In this document: piece by piece, positions 34,967-44,717 of the stretch
Numbering within the stretch: the stretch's first letter is position 1
How the letters are laid out: every line of letters begins with the position of its first letter
Program-made: the position numbers and the translations under genes
The notes under the pieces: generated by a model
What the model was told of the DNA's origin: nothing
Database searches by the model: none
Seen by the model: only the letters and a program-made list of their open reading frames with translations
Source: Protula sp. h YS-2021
Taxonomy: Eukaryota; Annelida; Polychaeta; Sabellida; Serpulidae
DNA length: 64,000 nt
Direction: 5' to 3'
NCBI GenBank assembly: GCA_949752745.1
Contig: OX457031.1
Location: 42,837,769-42,901,768, forward strand

Positions 34967-36688
34967 TATAGATAGATAGACAGTTGGATAGACAGATAGA
35001 TAGATAGTGCTTAACTTCACTGGATTAAATATCGTACAAAATATCGTACAAAATTGATGCGACAGCTTAGATATAGCGTTGTTAGAGTTTTCATTTGCCT
35101 GTGAGTTGTTGCTATGGAATTTTCCATAATTGTCTTTTTAAAACTTTGAATTGAGCAGGAGAGTGATGCTTCACACAAGCGGAGTAATAACTATAAAATT
35201 TCGAAGTGGAAAATAGGGCGCATAAATCGACAGTGTGCAATATTTCATTTCTAATGTAGAAGGTTGATCTGTTTAAATTATTTCTGTACAGATAGTTTCA
35301 AGCGAACTTATTGATTTTAACAGTGCTTTTCCCTGTGGTCTCATCAAAATATAAGAGCATTTTATGAAACCAATATGTAATAAAAGATAGAAATGCATTA
35401 TTCAGTATAGTGCATGATTCGCAAATTATAGGAATTTTACTGTGATGATGAAGTCATGTTGCTCTGTGTTAAACATTTTATTTTGTATATTAAGACAGGG
35501 TACATTCTGTGCAACTTCCCTTAGTGCCTCTAAGTGGTTCGTATTCTGATTTTATTTTTGTTATGATAACCTTTCCAAACCATGAAAAGTAACTATTGTG
35601 CTATCCCTGTACCTGGTAGGGTGTTTCCGTATGATTTCTTTTTTTCACCATAACCTTGTCACGCGAACTCCAGTAATGTCGGGATTCGACATTTTCCTAC
35701 TTTTTACCCCAAAAATTGTATATTTTGGAAAATATTTCAAACAATTTTAGATTGACAATTTAGGAGAACAAACCATTAATGGCAAACTTAAATATTCTAA
35801 GTCTTTGTTCGGAAGTTTGTTTTATACGAAAAACAACACAAAGAGCAACAATAACAACTTTATAAGTGTCAAGAGCATTAACTTGCTTCCTTTGTCCGCA
35901 GAAAGTGTATTTTTACTTATTTTTCCTAGGGGATAGGAGGGTTGGAATTTCCAGAATATTTTTTTACAGAGATGGCTTTTTCCTGCAATTGCCTAAATAG
36001 GATGGCGGGGAGGGGGGGGGGTTCCGCCCATCAACTTTACAATATCTACCCTACCTCTTGTTTAAACGTCGGGAGAATGACATGTAGCCGTCGCGAAAAT
36101 ATTAATCACATCAACGTCCCGACAGTCAGAGTCATAAGGAATAGTGCTCATCTCTCCGTCAAGTTTCCTTCGTGTCATCGAGTGGCAGAGAGACATACAT
36201 AAAGTCAATTTTGATGCAAATATTTCAAAAAAGGCCATAAAAACTGAATAGCCCATGGTTTAGGTGATCGCCAGTTTTCAAAGCAACCAGTGATTTCCAG
36301 TACCAGTCTTTTAACACGACTATTTTTTGTGTTACCCGAACATTTTTCTGGCGTCTCTTTTTTGACGTCTACAAAATTCAAACAGTTCCCAAAATATATT
36401 CAAATTTGCGCCAGAGACGTTAATTGTGCATCGGAAAATGTTGCGCTTTCGACAACCAAAACCAACACCACGTTTAAAAAGCGTTTTTATGAAATGTATA
36501 TTCATTGGCTGTTGAAGTCTTTGACAGGCGTTTATCTGTGGTCGGACATGAGATCACAACCACATTATAACCAGATTTGCTGTTGCGGGAAGTGGGTTTT
36601 TGTGGGCAAAATTAACGTCTACACAGCATTGATTATCCAACGTCTATTCAACACAGTGTCAAAGACATTTATCTATGGTCGCAACAAT
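34180..36688. other. Intergenic, no gene recognised
   Basis: AT-rich intergenic sequence between OS-9 and the DIRS element, holding a (GATA)n microsatellite. 34380-34450 and 34700-34745 share a GTGGGCCTTT...GCCCCAT motif twice. The segment at about 35625-35670 (GTTTCCGTATGATTTCTTTT) recurs inverted at about 57003-57045, so a dispersed repeat fragment is present. Confidence 0.45.
34860..35008. repeat. (GATA)n microsatellite
   Basis: About 130 bases of tandem ATAG tetranucleotide, pure from about 34882, preceded by degenerate copies from about 34780. Confidence 0.97.
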
Positions 36689-36927
36689 TAAACTATCGTT
36701 TTATTTTCGTAAAACGCGCTTTTACGAGTAAAAGCGCAATTCGCGTTCTCCACTTTTATATGGGTTCCCTTCTGGATAATAATATCACGCAAATAGAAAT
36801 GAAATTTTTCTAGTGAATAGAATGGTCCCTCTACTCACCATCCTGTTTTCCCTCCAACTCCAGCCAATCAGCAAGCGAGAATGAGAAGACTTACGTCATT
36901 CGAAGACATCAATCATTCCCTTCAAGC
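36689..36927. repeat. DIRS left inverted terminal repeat
   Basis: Contains the outer extension AAACTATCGTTTTATTTTCG followed by the shared core (CTCCACTTTTATATGGG through TCATTCCCTTCAAGC). The core is the reverse complement of 44516-44690 with very few differences (for example ACTCACC against ACTCTCC). The outer 70 bases also pair with 36988-37057, forming a large hairpin. Confidence 0.93.
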
Positions 36928-36984
36928 CCAAAAATTGGTGACAACGCACCCAGGCTTGTTGCGGGCTGGCTGGGAGGGAAGATA

Positions 36985-37108
36985 GGATAAAAGTGGAGAA
37001 CGCGAATTGCGCTTTTACTCGTAAAAGCGCGTTTTACGAAAATAAAACGATAGTTTTACTTCGTAAAAGCTTTGAATTCGCTTATCTCCACTTTTATATG
37101 GGACTAAA
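36985..37108. repeat. DIRS internal complementary region
   Basis: 36988-37057 is the reverse complement of the left outer extension (36689-36758). The adjoining 37050-37108 is the reverse complement of the right outer end (about 44660-44717). The joint sequence ACGATAGTTTTACTTCGT thus reads across both element ends head to tail, as it would in a circular intermediate. Confidence 0.93.
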
Positions 37109-38240
37109 GTCCGGAGTAGGGGAGCCTGCCATTCTGTAAAATTGCATGAAAGTAAATCTGCGAATTACGCTGTAAAGCTCGTCAGAGCGCATGTCCTTGG
37201 ACATTTAACGAAGTGAAATTGAGACGAATAAAAAGGCTCAAATTAAGTTCCACTTCTTTTAATTTTCTTCTAAGATATGGTCGGGGGGAACACTCCCGAA
37301 CTGATGACAAAAATCCAACAAAATAAATTGGAAATAACCGAATAGAGAGTTGTGGGTTGTACATAGTGACCACGTAGCCCACTCGACTGAGTATCCAATC
37401 CATCCCCCTCCTGCCTCCCACTGGATGGAGCCCAACCCGGGATACTCTACGTTACATCTAAAACGTACAATTCTAAGTGATAATAACATTTTATTATCTT
37501 GCAAAAGTTCAACCTAAAACACTAAATCTAAATGATTTATGTAAAAAGTAAAACTGACACAGGAGAAATTAACTCTAGCTGTGTCCTTAAATGCATGCTG
37601 GCTAAACGAACCTGAGTAAGTACACATGGGACATATACTAAGGTGTTGCCCAGAATGAGACATAAAACGAAATACTGTTAAAAATCGTTACATCGTGGAT
37701 AAAATATTCTCCTACACTCACAGAGTGTAAAATTTATCACAGGAAACTAAACATGCTGAGATTATCCGCAAATCAAGCACTTATGGGTACAGATCCCGAA
37801 AACGGTACCCTAACTACTCCTATATGGTCACTGCCGGATGGGCTCTCCTTCTCATGGGATCAGGTGGTGGTAAGACCTTGTCTATCGGATAAGACGAGAG
37901 ACCGTACACCTGTCACTTCCCCCCCCCCCCTTCTTTTTTCTAGAGGGAGTCTAGAAAAAGGCGAAACACCATGACTGTCTCTATGAGAAGGGGAGCTGCT
38001 GCAGTGACGGAACCTTACACAAAATAAAAACAGTACGGGACATAAACACGTCCTCAGACCCATACATTTGGATCTCAAAATACATTCGAAAAAGACGAAA
38101 GATCTTGTTCATGGTTGCTGAGAAATAACCAGATCATTTCTTGAACTTGTGATGGTATCCACCACGGCCTTTGGATGAAGGGTCCTTCGGTTTGCCCTTG
38201 CCCTTAGGTCTGGGAGTAGAGGGCCTGTAAACAAAAATAT

Positions 38241-41200
38241 TTAGGTTTTAATTGCTGCTTCCGCTGCAATGAAAGGACCTAAAGAATAAATGCCCGAAAT
38301 TTCGTCTTGGGAAAAATCTTTAAGGTAGTACTTAATAAACGCGTTAGGTGAAGCCCAACAACCCGTTTTGAGTATCTCTGATAATGACACGTTATGAATG
38401 GCCCTAAGGGAGTTAGCCACTTGCCTGACTTGATGGGCTTTGATGTTTAACTCTGTATGAAGGGACGTGTCTGACTGAGATTTTTCATAGGCCGTGACAA
38501 TTATCTCTTTAATGTACCGGGAAATAGTTTGTTTCGAGAGATCTTTATTAAATCCCGGCATATAGGAGATGATTAGTGCATTTTGGTTAGAAGACCTATA
38601 AGCATCGGAAATCTCTAAGTATTGACGCAATGCTTTCACAGGACATAAAGAGATTAGTCCCGTGGGGACTTGTTCTTCTGGAAGGGATGGGAGTGCTATG
38701 TGATCAAATGTGCCCATCCCGTGGGTTTTGATGTGGGTTTTACCCATAAAGCCTGCCCTGGGCACGAGGAAAACCTTATCCCAGGTCCCATTTTCCTTGC
38801 TCACTACTCTGTCCAGCGCGTGAATCTCGCTTCTCCTTTTGCCCGACGCCAAGGCCAAAAGGAAAGTAAACCTTAGAGTTGCATTCTTTGCAGATATCAA
38901 GGTTTCCCCAAATATATCCGGTCTTTGCAGGAAACGAAGCATTAAGGCCAGATCCCATTTGGCTATGTTGGGCGCAGTCGGAGGAGAATTGACTTTAAAA
39001 TGTCTAATTAATTGAGATAGGGCCGAATCTTCCCCTGGGTCGTACCCTATGGAAGCTTTGAGTTTAGAGCCTATGGCTGCTCTGTATCCCTCAATGGAGC
39101 TCACTTTCAAGTGTTCGTTAGAAAATAAGTGGTCCAGGAAGTCCGCTACTACAGGTGGGGACGCTTGGAATGGGTCTATTTTAGACTTACTGCACCAAGA
39201 GGCAAATTTATTCCACTGGGCCCTGTATACCTTAGTTGTGGATTGTTTGTGGCTATTGACTATTTTATCCACTACCTTTTCCGAGAATCCTTTTTTCTTC
39301 AAGAAGGATTGGTCAGGCACCATAGATGCAGATTCAGTAGGTGCGGGGCCGGGTGAAAGTGTTGCCAATGTGGTTGGGATAAAAGACCCTTGTGGCATGG
39401 GATCGGAAGTGACTTGACCACCGAGCATTGAAGTAACAGAGCGAACCATGGGGCTTCTGGTGTCCACGGAGCTACCAGGAGGAGAAATCAGGGTTTCAAT
39501 TTGATTATTCTCTTGAGGACTTGGAGTAGGATTGCCTGTGGTGGGAAGGCGTACAGTACCTCCTGTAATGGCCATGGGCAATTGAGAGCGTCTACAGCCC
39601 ATGCCGATGGGTCTGGGCAGGGAGAGACAAATTTGGGTAGCTGTGTCGTTCTGGAGTTTGCAAACAGGTCCAGGGTGGGAGGACCCCACGGTGACTGATT
39701 TACTACCCATCGGAAAGATGAGCGTGCTAGGCACCATTCCGTGTGGATTACTTGGCCTTCCCTGGAGGCTAGGTCTGCCAGAACATTGAGTTTTCCCACC
39801 AAATGTTGGGCTATGAGGGTGATATGACATTGACGGGCTCGGTATAGAATCTTGAAAGCTAGTTTCGAGAGTGATAGGGATCTGGTCCCCCCCTGTTTGT
39901 TCAGGTATGCTATTGCTGTGGAATTGTCCAACAGAAATAGGACTGATTTGTTTCTGAGTAGATGGTTCAGTTTGTTTAGGGCTATCCAGACTACCCGTAA
40001 TTCCAGCCAATTGATATGATGTTTGTTCAGAGAGGGAGACCATATCCCTTTCCATACTTGGCCCTGACAGTGTATTCCCCAACCTTTTTGTGACGAGTCC
40101 GTTTGAAGTTCCATTTCTGGGGCTGGGAAATGAAAAGGGACACCCTCGGTCATTACGATGGGATCGCACCACCATTGTAGAAGGGATTGTGCCTTCTCGG
40201 GAATTTCCGTTTTGGCTTGTGGGAACCTTCCTTGCCTCAGTGCAACCTTGACCCGTCTTTGGAAGGGTCTGTAGTGTAGGCGGCCCAGGGGGACCGTCTT
40301 TTTGGTTGCCACTAAAAGGCCTAGAAGGGATTCCATTGCCTGCAAACGTACTCTTCGACCGATGGGAATTGCATTTATGGCTTGAGAAATTTTTAGGCAC
40401 CTTTCTTCGGTGGGAAATGCTCTGGCATTTTTTAGATCCCATTTCTCCCCGAGAAATATGATGTTTTGCTTGGGAGAGAGTTATGATTTGGGTAGATTGA
40501 CCACCAGCCCGACTTGCAGGGCTTTTCGTACCAACCGTACCGTCTGTCGGTGGGCTATCCCCCTGTCCCGATGGGCTAACAGCCAGTCGTCCAGATATTG
40601 GAAGACTAGCATGCCTTCTAGACGAGCCCACGCTTTCAGAACTCTCATTACTTTTGAGAAAACGTATGGGGCTGTGGAGAGGCCGAAGGGAAGTGCCCGA
40701 AACCAGAAACGTTTTGTGCCCACTTGGAAGCCTAGAAATTTTTTGGCTGATTGATGTAATGGGATATGGAGGTAAGCGTCGGATAGATCTATCGAAGTAC
40801 CCCACATCCCTGCTTGTAGGCTTTCTTTTATGATTTGGGCCGTGTCCATTTGAAATGTCGTTGTCAGAAGAAACTCGTTGAGGGTGGAGAGGTCTATGAC
40901 TAGTCTCCACCCCCCTGATTTTTTGGGAACTAAGAAAACCCTGCTGAAGAAAGCTGTTTGGGCTTCGGGCATTTCCTCTATGGCTTCTTTTCTTAGCAGT
41001 GATAAAAGCATCTCTTGCAGAGCCAGATCCTTTTCCGAACCCTGGACGTAGGAGGTGGCAAGATTTTTTGGAGCCTGACTGGTGAGAGGTATGGGAACTT
41101 TGTGTCCCCTCTGATCCCGTTTGAATGGGAGGGAGTAGCCATTTTTTAGCCAACGGACTACCCGGCGGGAAGCCCCAATTTTCGCCCAATCTTGCCAAAA

Positions 41201-41294
41201 TTTGCCTAGCCTTCCTCCTACGGGCCAGCAGTCGTTGTAGGATTGCAAATCTTTTAAGTTTTCTGCATTTATTAAAGTATCGCCAAGAGACCAA
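38241..41294 (-). CDS. DIRS tyrosine recombinase (with long 5' overlap of the RT frame)
   Basis: The frame is open for 1017 codons from an ATG at 41294. Only the last ~370 residues look like a recombinase. They show SFLKKKGFSEKVVDKIVNSH and TTKVYRAQWNKF (core-binding part), then the catalytic set: Arg near 820 in ASGKRRSEIHAL, H954-x-x-R957 in KAHQVRQVANS, and Tyr near 990 in KYYLKD. This enzyme integrates the circular DNA copy in place of an integrase. The first ~600 codons overlap the RT/RNase H sequence in another frame and look like a shadow of it, Ser/Pro/Gln/Arg-rich. Extensive RT/YR overlap is known in DIRS elements. The true start is unknown. The same frame continues upstream into Gag, separated only by a TAG at 41325. 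Confidence 0.88.
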   Translation of the reverse strand: MVSWRYFNKCRKLKRFAILQRLLARRRKARQILARLGENWGFPPGSPLAKKWLLPPIQTGSEGTQSSHTSHQSGSKKSCHLLRPGFGKGSGSARDAFITAKKRSHRGNARSPNSFLQQGFLSSQKIRGVETSHRPLHPQRVSSDNDISNGHGPNHKRKPTSRDVGYFDRSIRRLPPYPITSISQKISRLPSGHKTFLVSGTSLRPLHSPIRFLKSNESSESVGSSRRHASLPISGRLAVSPSGQGDSPPTDGTVGTKSPASRAGGQSTQIITLSQAKHHISRGEMGSKKCQSISHRRKVPKNFSSHKCNSHRSKSTFAGNGIPSRPFSGNQKDGPPGPPTLQTLPKTGQGCTEARKVPTSQNGNSREGTIPSTMVVRSHRNDRGCPFSFPSPRNGTSNGLVTKRLGNTLSGPSMERDMVSLSEQTSYQLAGITGSLDSPKQTEPSTQKQISPISVGQFHSNSIPEQTGGDQIPITLETSFQDSIPSPSMSYHPHSPTFGGKTQCSGRPSLQGRPSNPHGMVPSTLIFPMGSKSVTVGSSHPGPVCKLQNDTATQICLSLPRPIGMGCRRSQLPMAITGGTVRLPTTGNPTPSPQENNQIETLISPPGSSVDTRSPMVRSVTSMLGGQVTSDPMPQGSFIPTTLATLSPGPAPTESASMVPDQSFLKKKGFSEKVVDKIVNSHKQSTTKVYRAQWNKFASWCSKSKIDPFQASPPVVADFLDHLFSNEHLKVSSIEGYRAAIGSKLKASIGYDPGEDSALSQLIRHFKVNSPPTAPNIAKWDLALMLRFLQRPDIFGETLISAKNATLRFTFLLALASGKRRSEIHALDRVVSKENGTWDKVFLVPRAGFMGKTHIKTHGMGTFDHIALPSLPEEQVPTGLISLCPVKALRQYLEISDAYRSSNQNALIISYMPGFNKDLSKQTISRYIKEIIVTAYEKSQSDTSLHTELNIKAHQVRQVANSLRAIHNVSLSEILKTGCWASPNAFIKYYLKDFSQDEISGIYSLGPFIAAEAAIKT

Positions 41295-41506
41295 GGAATC
41301 TCTGGGCGGTACTTTGGTTGGCTGCTACCTGCTCTGCTGCGGCGATGGACCCTCCTGCCTGGTGCCGTAATTCTGTTTCGGCTTCTTGGCTGGGGGCGGC
41401 CGAGGCTGCGCGTTGGGCTTTGACTGCTCTGAGCTCTGGTGCTGGGACCTCTTGCGCTTGAATGGACGTCGGATAGAGGACCGAGACATTCTCGACATGA
41501 GTGCAA
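39302..41506 (-). pseudogene. DIRS reverse transcriptase-RNase H frame with two in-frame stops
   Basis: The frame begins upstream of or at 41506, overlapping the Gag end in another frame. The DIRS RT lead-in (VGGRLGKFWQDW) is followed by WRLVIDLSTLNEFL, DLSDAYLHIPLH, RALPFGLSTAPYVFSKVM and the catalytic YLDDWLL (Y304-D307). A TAA at 40481-40483 then interrupts. The same frame resumes with FLGEKWDL and runs through RNase H: MELQTDSSQKGWG, NWLELRV, FLLDNSTAIAYL and GKLNVLADLASR give the acidic residues. TLDLFANS and AFPPQAILLQVL follow. A TGA at 39488-39490 interrupts again, after which the DIRS-conserved block (LLLVAPWTPEAPW) continues to 39302. Apart from the two stops the frame is uninterrupted. 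I see no methyltransferase domain. Confidence 0.9.
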
Positions 41507-43547
41507 AGTCTTGCGACAGGGAACGGCTCTCCTGATTGACTTTCTCGATCTCAGCCGGGGGAAATAACTCCTTCTCGCCGAGGATGGGGGCGTGGCGTAA
41601 CTCTCTTAGTCCTTTAACGCTGGACCAACAATGTTGTAGGAATGCGTCCCGTCTAAGAAAAACCATGGACGTCATCAAAAAAGTTGCCAACTTGACCACG
41701 TCTCTAGTTGCCAGGGCCAAACATTCCAGTAGCTTGGAAGTCACCGGGTCACTGAAGCGTAAATCGTCCCATCGCGTTTTCAGAGCTTTTAAAGTATGGT
41801 CCTGAAAAGACATAATATTGAGAACGTGGCGGGAGGTTGTCTCAATAGTTTTGGCGTCCTTTTCCACCAGAGGTATGTCTGAGTCGTTACGGACGGACGG
41901 CATCCAGACTGTGCGTTTGGCGGGCTGCTCTAAAGCTTCTGTCGGCAACAAATCGTCCGATGGCCGATATGGGCCCGGTCTCACTGCGCAATGTCGTGAA
42001 GCGTGAAAACGGGACAAAGCACGCCCTTCCGCGTTGTCCATCTTCTTAAACTCTCTTGATCGCACTAAAATGGCGTTGGCTATGCCCTCGCTAGTCGGAA
42101 GTGCGATGAATGGATCCTGATTCATGGGAGCTGTTTGGGAGGTCATCCGAATCGGGGGATCCTCCTTGTCGAGAACTGGAGAACCGACTGTAACGTTCGC
42201 CAGGCGAGCGATCTCCTGGATTGCGTCTCGGAAAGGTACATCTTCCGGAGTCATCGTAGACGACGTGACTGAAGGCGTTGCATTCTCACTACGAGGCGCA
42301 AGGTCCGGTGGAGACGGGGTCCTAATTGGGCGTCTTCCAGCCGCTGCTGGATCTTTCCAGAGTTTTTGACCACTACTCGGAGACCTGACGTAATCCATCT
42401 CTCGGAGAGGCAGTCGAAACTGGGCTGATGGGAGCGCATCTCCCATTTCCTCATCCGGCCCCTCGTCCTCGGATTCCTGATCTTCCGAGCTTTGCGCTGA
42501 CTCTTCCCTATTCTCCACAGCTTCCGAACGTGAGGGAGCTGCGCAGATGGGAGTATAAATCTCCCGTTCTCGATTAAGTGGGATCGACGACAGAGGCGAG
42601 GTCACCGAAGGAAAAAAGTCGTCATCCTCTTCCCCGGCTAGGCCTGATACTTGACCTGACGGGGGAAACTCCGAAGAACCGGCGTCGCTAATAACTTCTA
42701 CTTCCGGTGGCTGACTGTTCGGGCCCAAACCAGAAGGTGGAGAATGGGACGGCGATGGATGCGTCTCCGGAGGCGGGCGTGAAATCGTAGCCGATGGTTT
42801 ACGTTTACGCCGCGATTCAGAGGTCTGCTTCTTGAACTGTTGTTGTAGTTCTTGGAGTTGTTTCTGTAATTGAGTCTGTAACGACAGAAACGCAGAAAAT
42901 TCACTGGGCAAACGAGGAACCTGAGGAGTAGGGGGGAGTTCCATCTGAGATGGGATCCCCAGTTGACCCGACATCGTCGAGAAACTTGCACCCGAATCCG
43001 TGTGAGTAACCGTGACCGGCTCTGGTGTGGGTACTGTCTCCGAAACTGTTTCTTTTTTAGCACCTTCCGTAGGACTAAGAGCCCAAACCTTCCTCAAAGT
43101 CTCTTTTTCCCTGCCCTCTGGTACGTCTAATTCAGCTACCGTTTCCGAGTATGCTCTCCGCTTACGGGATTTTCTGCCTTTCTTATCCACTGCGAAGGCA
43201 TCCGACTCAGAGCCTGTATCCATTCGCACCGGTGTGGAGACCTGTTCTAAGATCACTGAACTGGCCTTACGCATAGTCCCCTCTAAAAATTCTGGCGTGA
43301 GGAACGGTGCAGAAGATAAGGCTTTCCTTTTATCCCGCCTGCGGTCGTTGCGAACCCTGTTTCTGTAAATGAGTTTCCACTCCTTCCCCGAAAGGTGGTG
43401 ACACTCAGCGCACGTATTCCACTCGTCGCAGAGGGGCAAGCTTGTTCTCCGTCTACAACGGTCGCAGACCGAATGAGGGTTAAGAGCTGAGGGCGGATGT
43501 GAACACTGCGGAAGCGTCGGTGGGTCCCGCAGACCGGCTTCTGTCAT
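41325..43547 (-). CDS. DIRS Gag-like protein
   Basis: About 740 residues from the ATG at 43547 (MTEAGLRDPPTL). An in-frame ATG 34 codons earlier (43649) reads a hydrophobic, less Gag-like leader, so I prefer 43547. Near the N-terminus CDRC...CDEW..CAECHH forms a Cys/His cluster likely to bind zinc. The middle is acidic and Ser/Pro-rich with a Gln-rich coiled-coil-like stretch (QTQLQKQLQELQQQF). The C-terminus is basic (RRPFKRKRSQHQ, PPAKKPKQ), suiting RNA binding. Position upstream of RT matches DIRS ORF1. The stop is TAG (41325-41327) followed by CAG CCA. Confidence 0.82.
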   Translation of the reverse strand: MTEAGLRDPPTLPQCSHPPSALNPHSVCDRCRRRTSLPLCDEWNTCAECHHLSGKEWKLIYRNRVRNDRRRDKRKALSSAPFLTPEFLEGTMRKASSVILEQVSTPVRMDTGSESDAFAVDKKGRKSRKRRAYSETVAELDVPEGREKETLRKVWALSPTEGAKKETVSETVPTPEPVTVTHTDSGASFSTMSGQLGIPSQMELPPTPQVPRLPSEFSAFLSLQTQLQKQLQELQQQFKKQTSESRRKRKPSATISRPPPETHPSPSHSPPSGLGPNSQPPEVEVISDAGSSEFPPSGQVSGLAGEEDDDFFPSVTSPLSSIPLNREREIYTPICAAPSRSEAVENREESAQSSEDQESEDEGPDEEMGDALPSAQFRLPLREMDYVRSPSSGQKLWKDPAAAGRRPIRTPSPPDLAPRSENATPSVTSSTMTPEDVPFRDAIQEIARLANVTVGSPVLDKEDPPIRMTSQTAPMNQDPFIALPTSEGIANAILVRSREFKKMDNAEGRALSRFHASRHCAVRPGPYRPSDDLLPTEALEQPAKRTVWMPSVRNDSDIPLVEKDAKTIETTSRHVLNIMSFQDHTLKALKTRWDDLRFSDPVTSKLLECLALATRDVVKLATFLMTSMVFLRRDAFLQHCWSSVKGLRELRHAPILGEKELFPPAEIEKVNQESRSLSQDFALMSRMSRSSIRRPFKRKRSQHQSSEQSKPNAQPRPPPAKKPKQNYGTRQEGPSPQQSR

Positions 43548-43734
43548 ATCTGAAAAACAAGCAGAAGAAAAAACACTGATGAGTAAACTGTACATGTCCC
43601 CAGTAGACAGGTAAAGCATACAAGTAACAGATATTAATATTCTGGGCATTTAACGAGTGACAGTAGGCAGTACGACGACCACTCTCTTTCATCCAGACGT
43701 TACTAACGTATTTAATGGCGTTTCAGGAATTCAG

Positions 43735-44080
43735 AACCAGATAAAACGCGAAACGGGACACCTGGGCCCATTTTCGGGATCTTCGGTCGATCCCGAAAAC
43801 GGGATCTGCCCATGAGCCCGAAAACGGTACCCGTCCTTGGTGCCTGAAGATGGGATCCTCTATGGATGGGATCCTAATCCCGACTTAGGCCCGTCCCCTA
43901 CGTGGGGGGGGGCATAAACGGGCTTCCAGATGCCATTTATGGCACCCTGGTGCCGTTTATGGGCTACAGCAGTCCCATAAACGGGCTAAAACTTAAAAAT
44001 TCACCAAAATTCGCCAGAACGCCAAAAAACGTTGAAAGTCTGGACCAAAGAAAGTAACGTCTAGAGGAAACTGGACGAAA
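43735..44080 (-). promoter_or_regulatory. DIRS 5' leader with clustered palindromic motifs
   Basis: Between the right end and Gag. Motifs of the form CCATAAACGGGC occur in both orientations at about 43913-43990 (GCATAAACGGGC, GCCGTTTATGGGC, CCCATAAACGGGC). CCCGAAAACGG(G/T) motifs occur at about 43790-43830. I infer a structured leader or an internal promoter; nothing here is proven. Confidence 0.35.
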
Positions 44081-44515
44081 CTAACTGGTCTCAGAGGAGT
44101 GTCTGATACAGCAAAAACGGGCCATAACGCGATGACACCTAAGCTGTAGCTGACTGGGAATCAAAGCAGGCAAAGTGGGCTGCAGAGACTCAACCAACTC
44201 CGAGGCGATGTGTGCACGAACTAGACTAAGAAGACACGTCTTGTAGCTTCCGAGTGGAGAAGAGAGGCACACTTCCCGGGACAAAAAGTCTCCGCTACGT
44301 GTAAACTCAACAACTACCAGACCGAAGTCACGAGTGCGACCGTATTGCTCTAATCCTGAATCAAATAAATCCAACATTACAGAGGATGAAGAATATCCTT
44401 AAATGCAAAGAAATAGAAAGTTAAAAGCAAAATCGCACCTTGCCTAGTTCCCCTTTTTCAACGAAAAAGTGGAGCACACAGAATTGCGTGTGTTGTCAAC
44501 ACCACGCTTGAAGGG

Positions 44516-44717
44516 AATGATTGATGTCTTCGAATGACGTAAGTCTTCTCATTCTCGCTTGCTGATTGGCTGGAGTTGGAGGGAAAACAGGATGGAGAGT
44601 AGAGGGACCATTCTATTCACTAGAAAAATTTCATTTCTATTTGCGTGATATTATTATCCAGAAGGGAACCCATATAAAAGTGGAGATAAGCGAATTCAAA
44701 GCTTTTACGAAGTAAAA
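44516..44717. repeat. DIRS right inverted terminal repeat
   Basis: The core 44516-44690 is inverted with respect to 36750-36927. The outermost part (GCGAATTCAAAGCTTTTACG) differs from the left end and matches the reverse complement of 37065-37108. Confidence 0.93.

Larger units (their letters stand above)
36689..44717 (-). mobile_element. DIRS-type tyrosine-recombinase retrotransposon, nearly full length
   Basis: About 8.0 kb, coding on the minus strand in the order Gag, RT/RNase H, tyrosine recombinase. Its ends are inverted repeats: about 178 bp at 36750-36927 is the reverse complement of 44516-44690. The outermost 50-70 bases of the two ends differ from each other. Both outer sequences reappear, complemented and joined, at 36985-37108. 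This is the internal complementary region of DIRS elements, thought to guide circle formation during replication. Both ends share AAA at the joint and I see no target duplication, as expected for recombinase insertion. It is GC-richer than its surroundings. RT carries two in-frame stops, so this copy is probably not autonomous, but its good condition implies recent activity. Confidence 0.93.
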
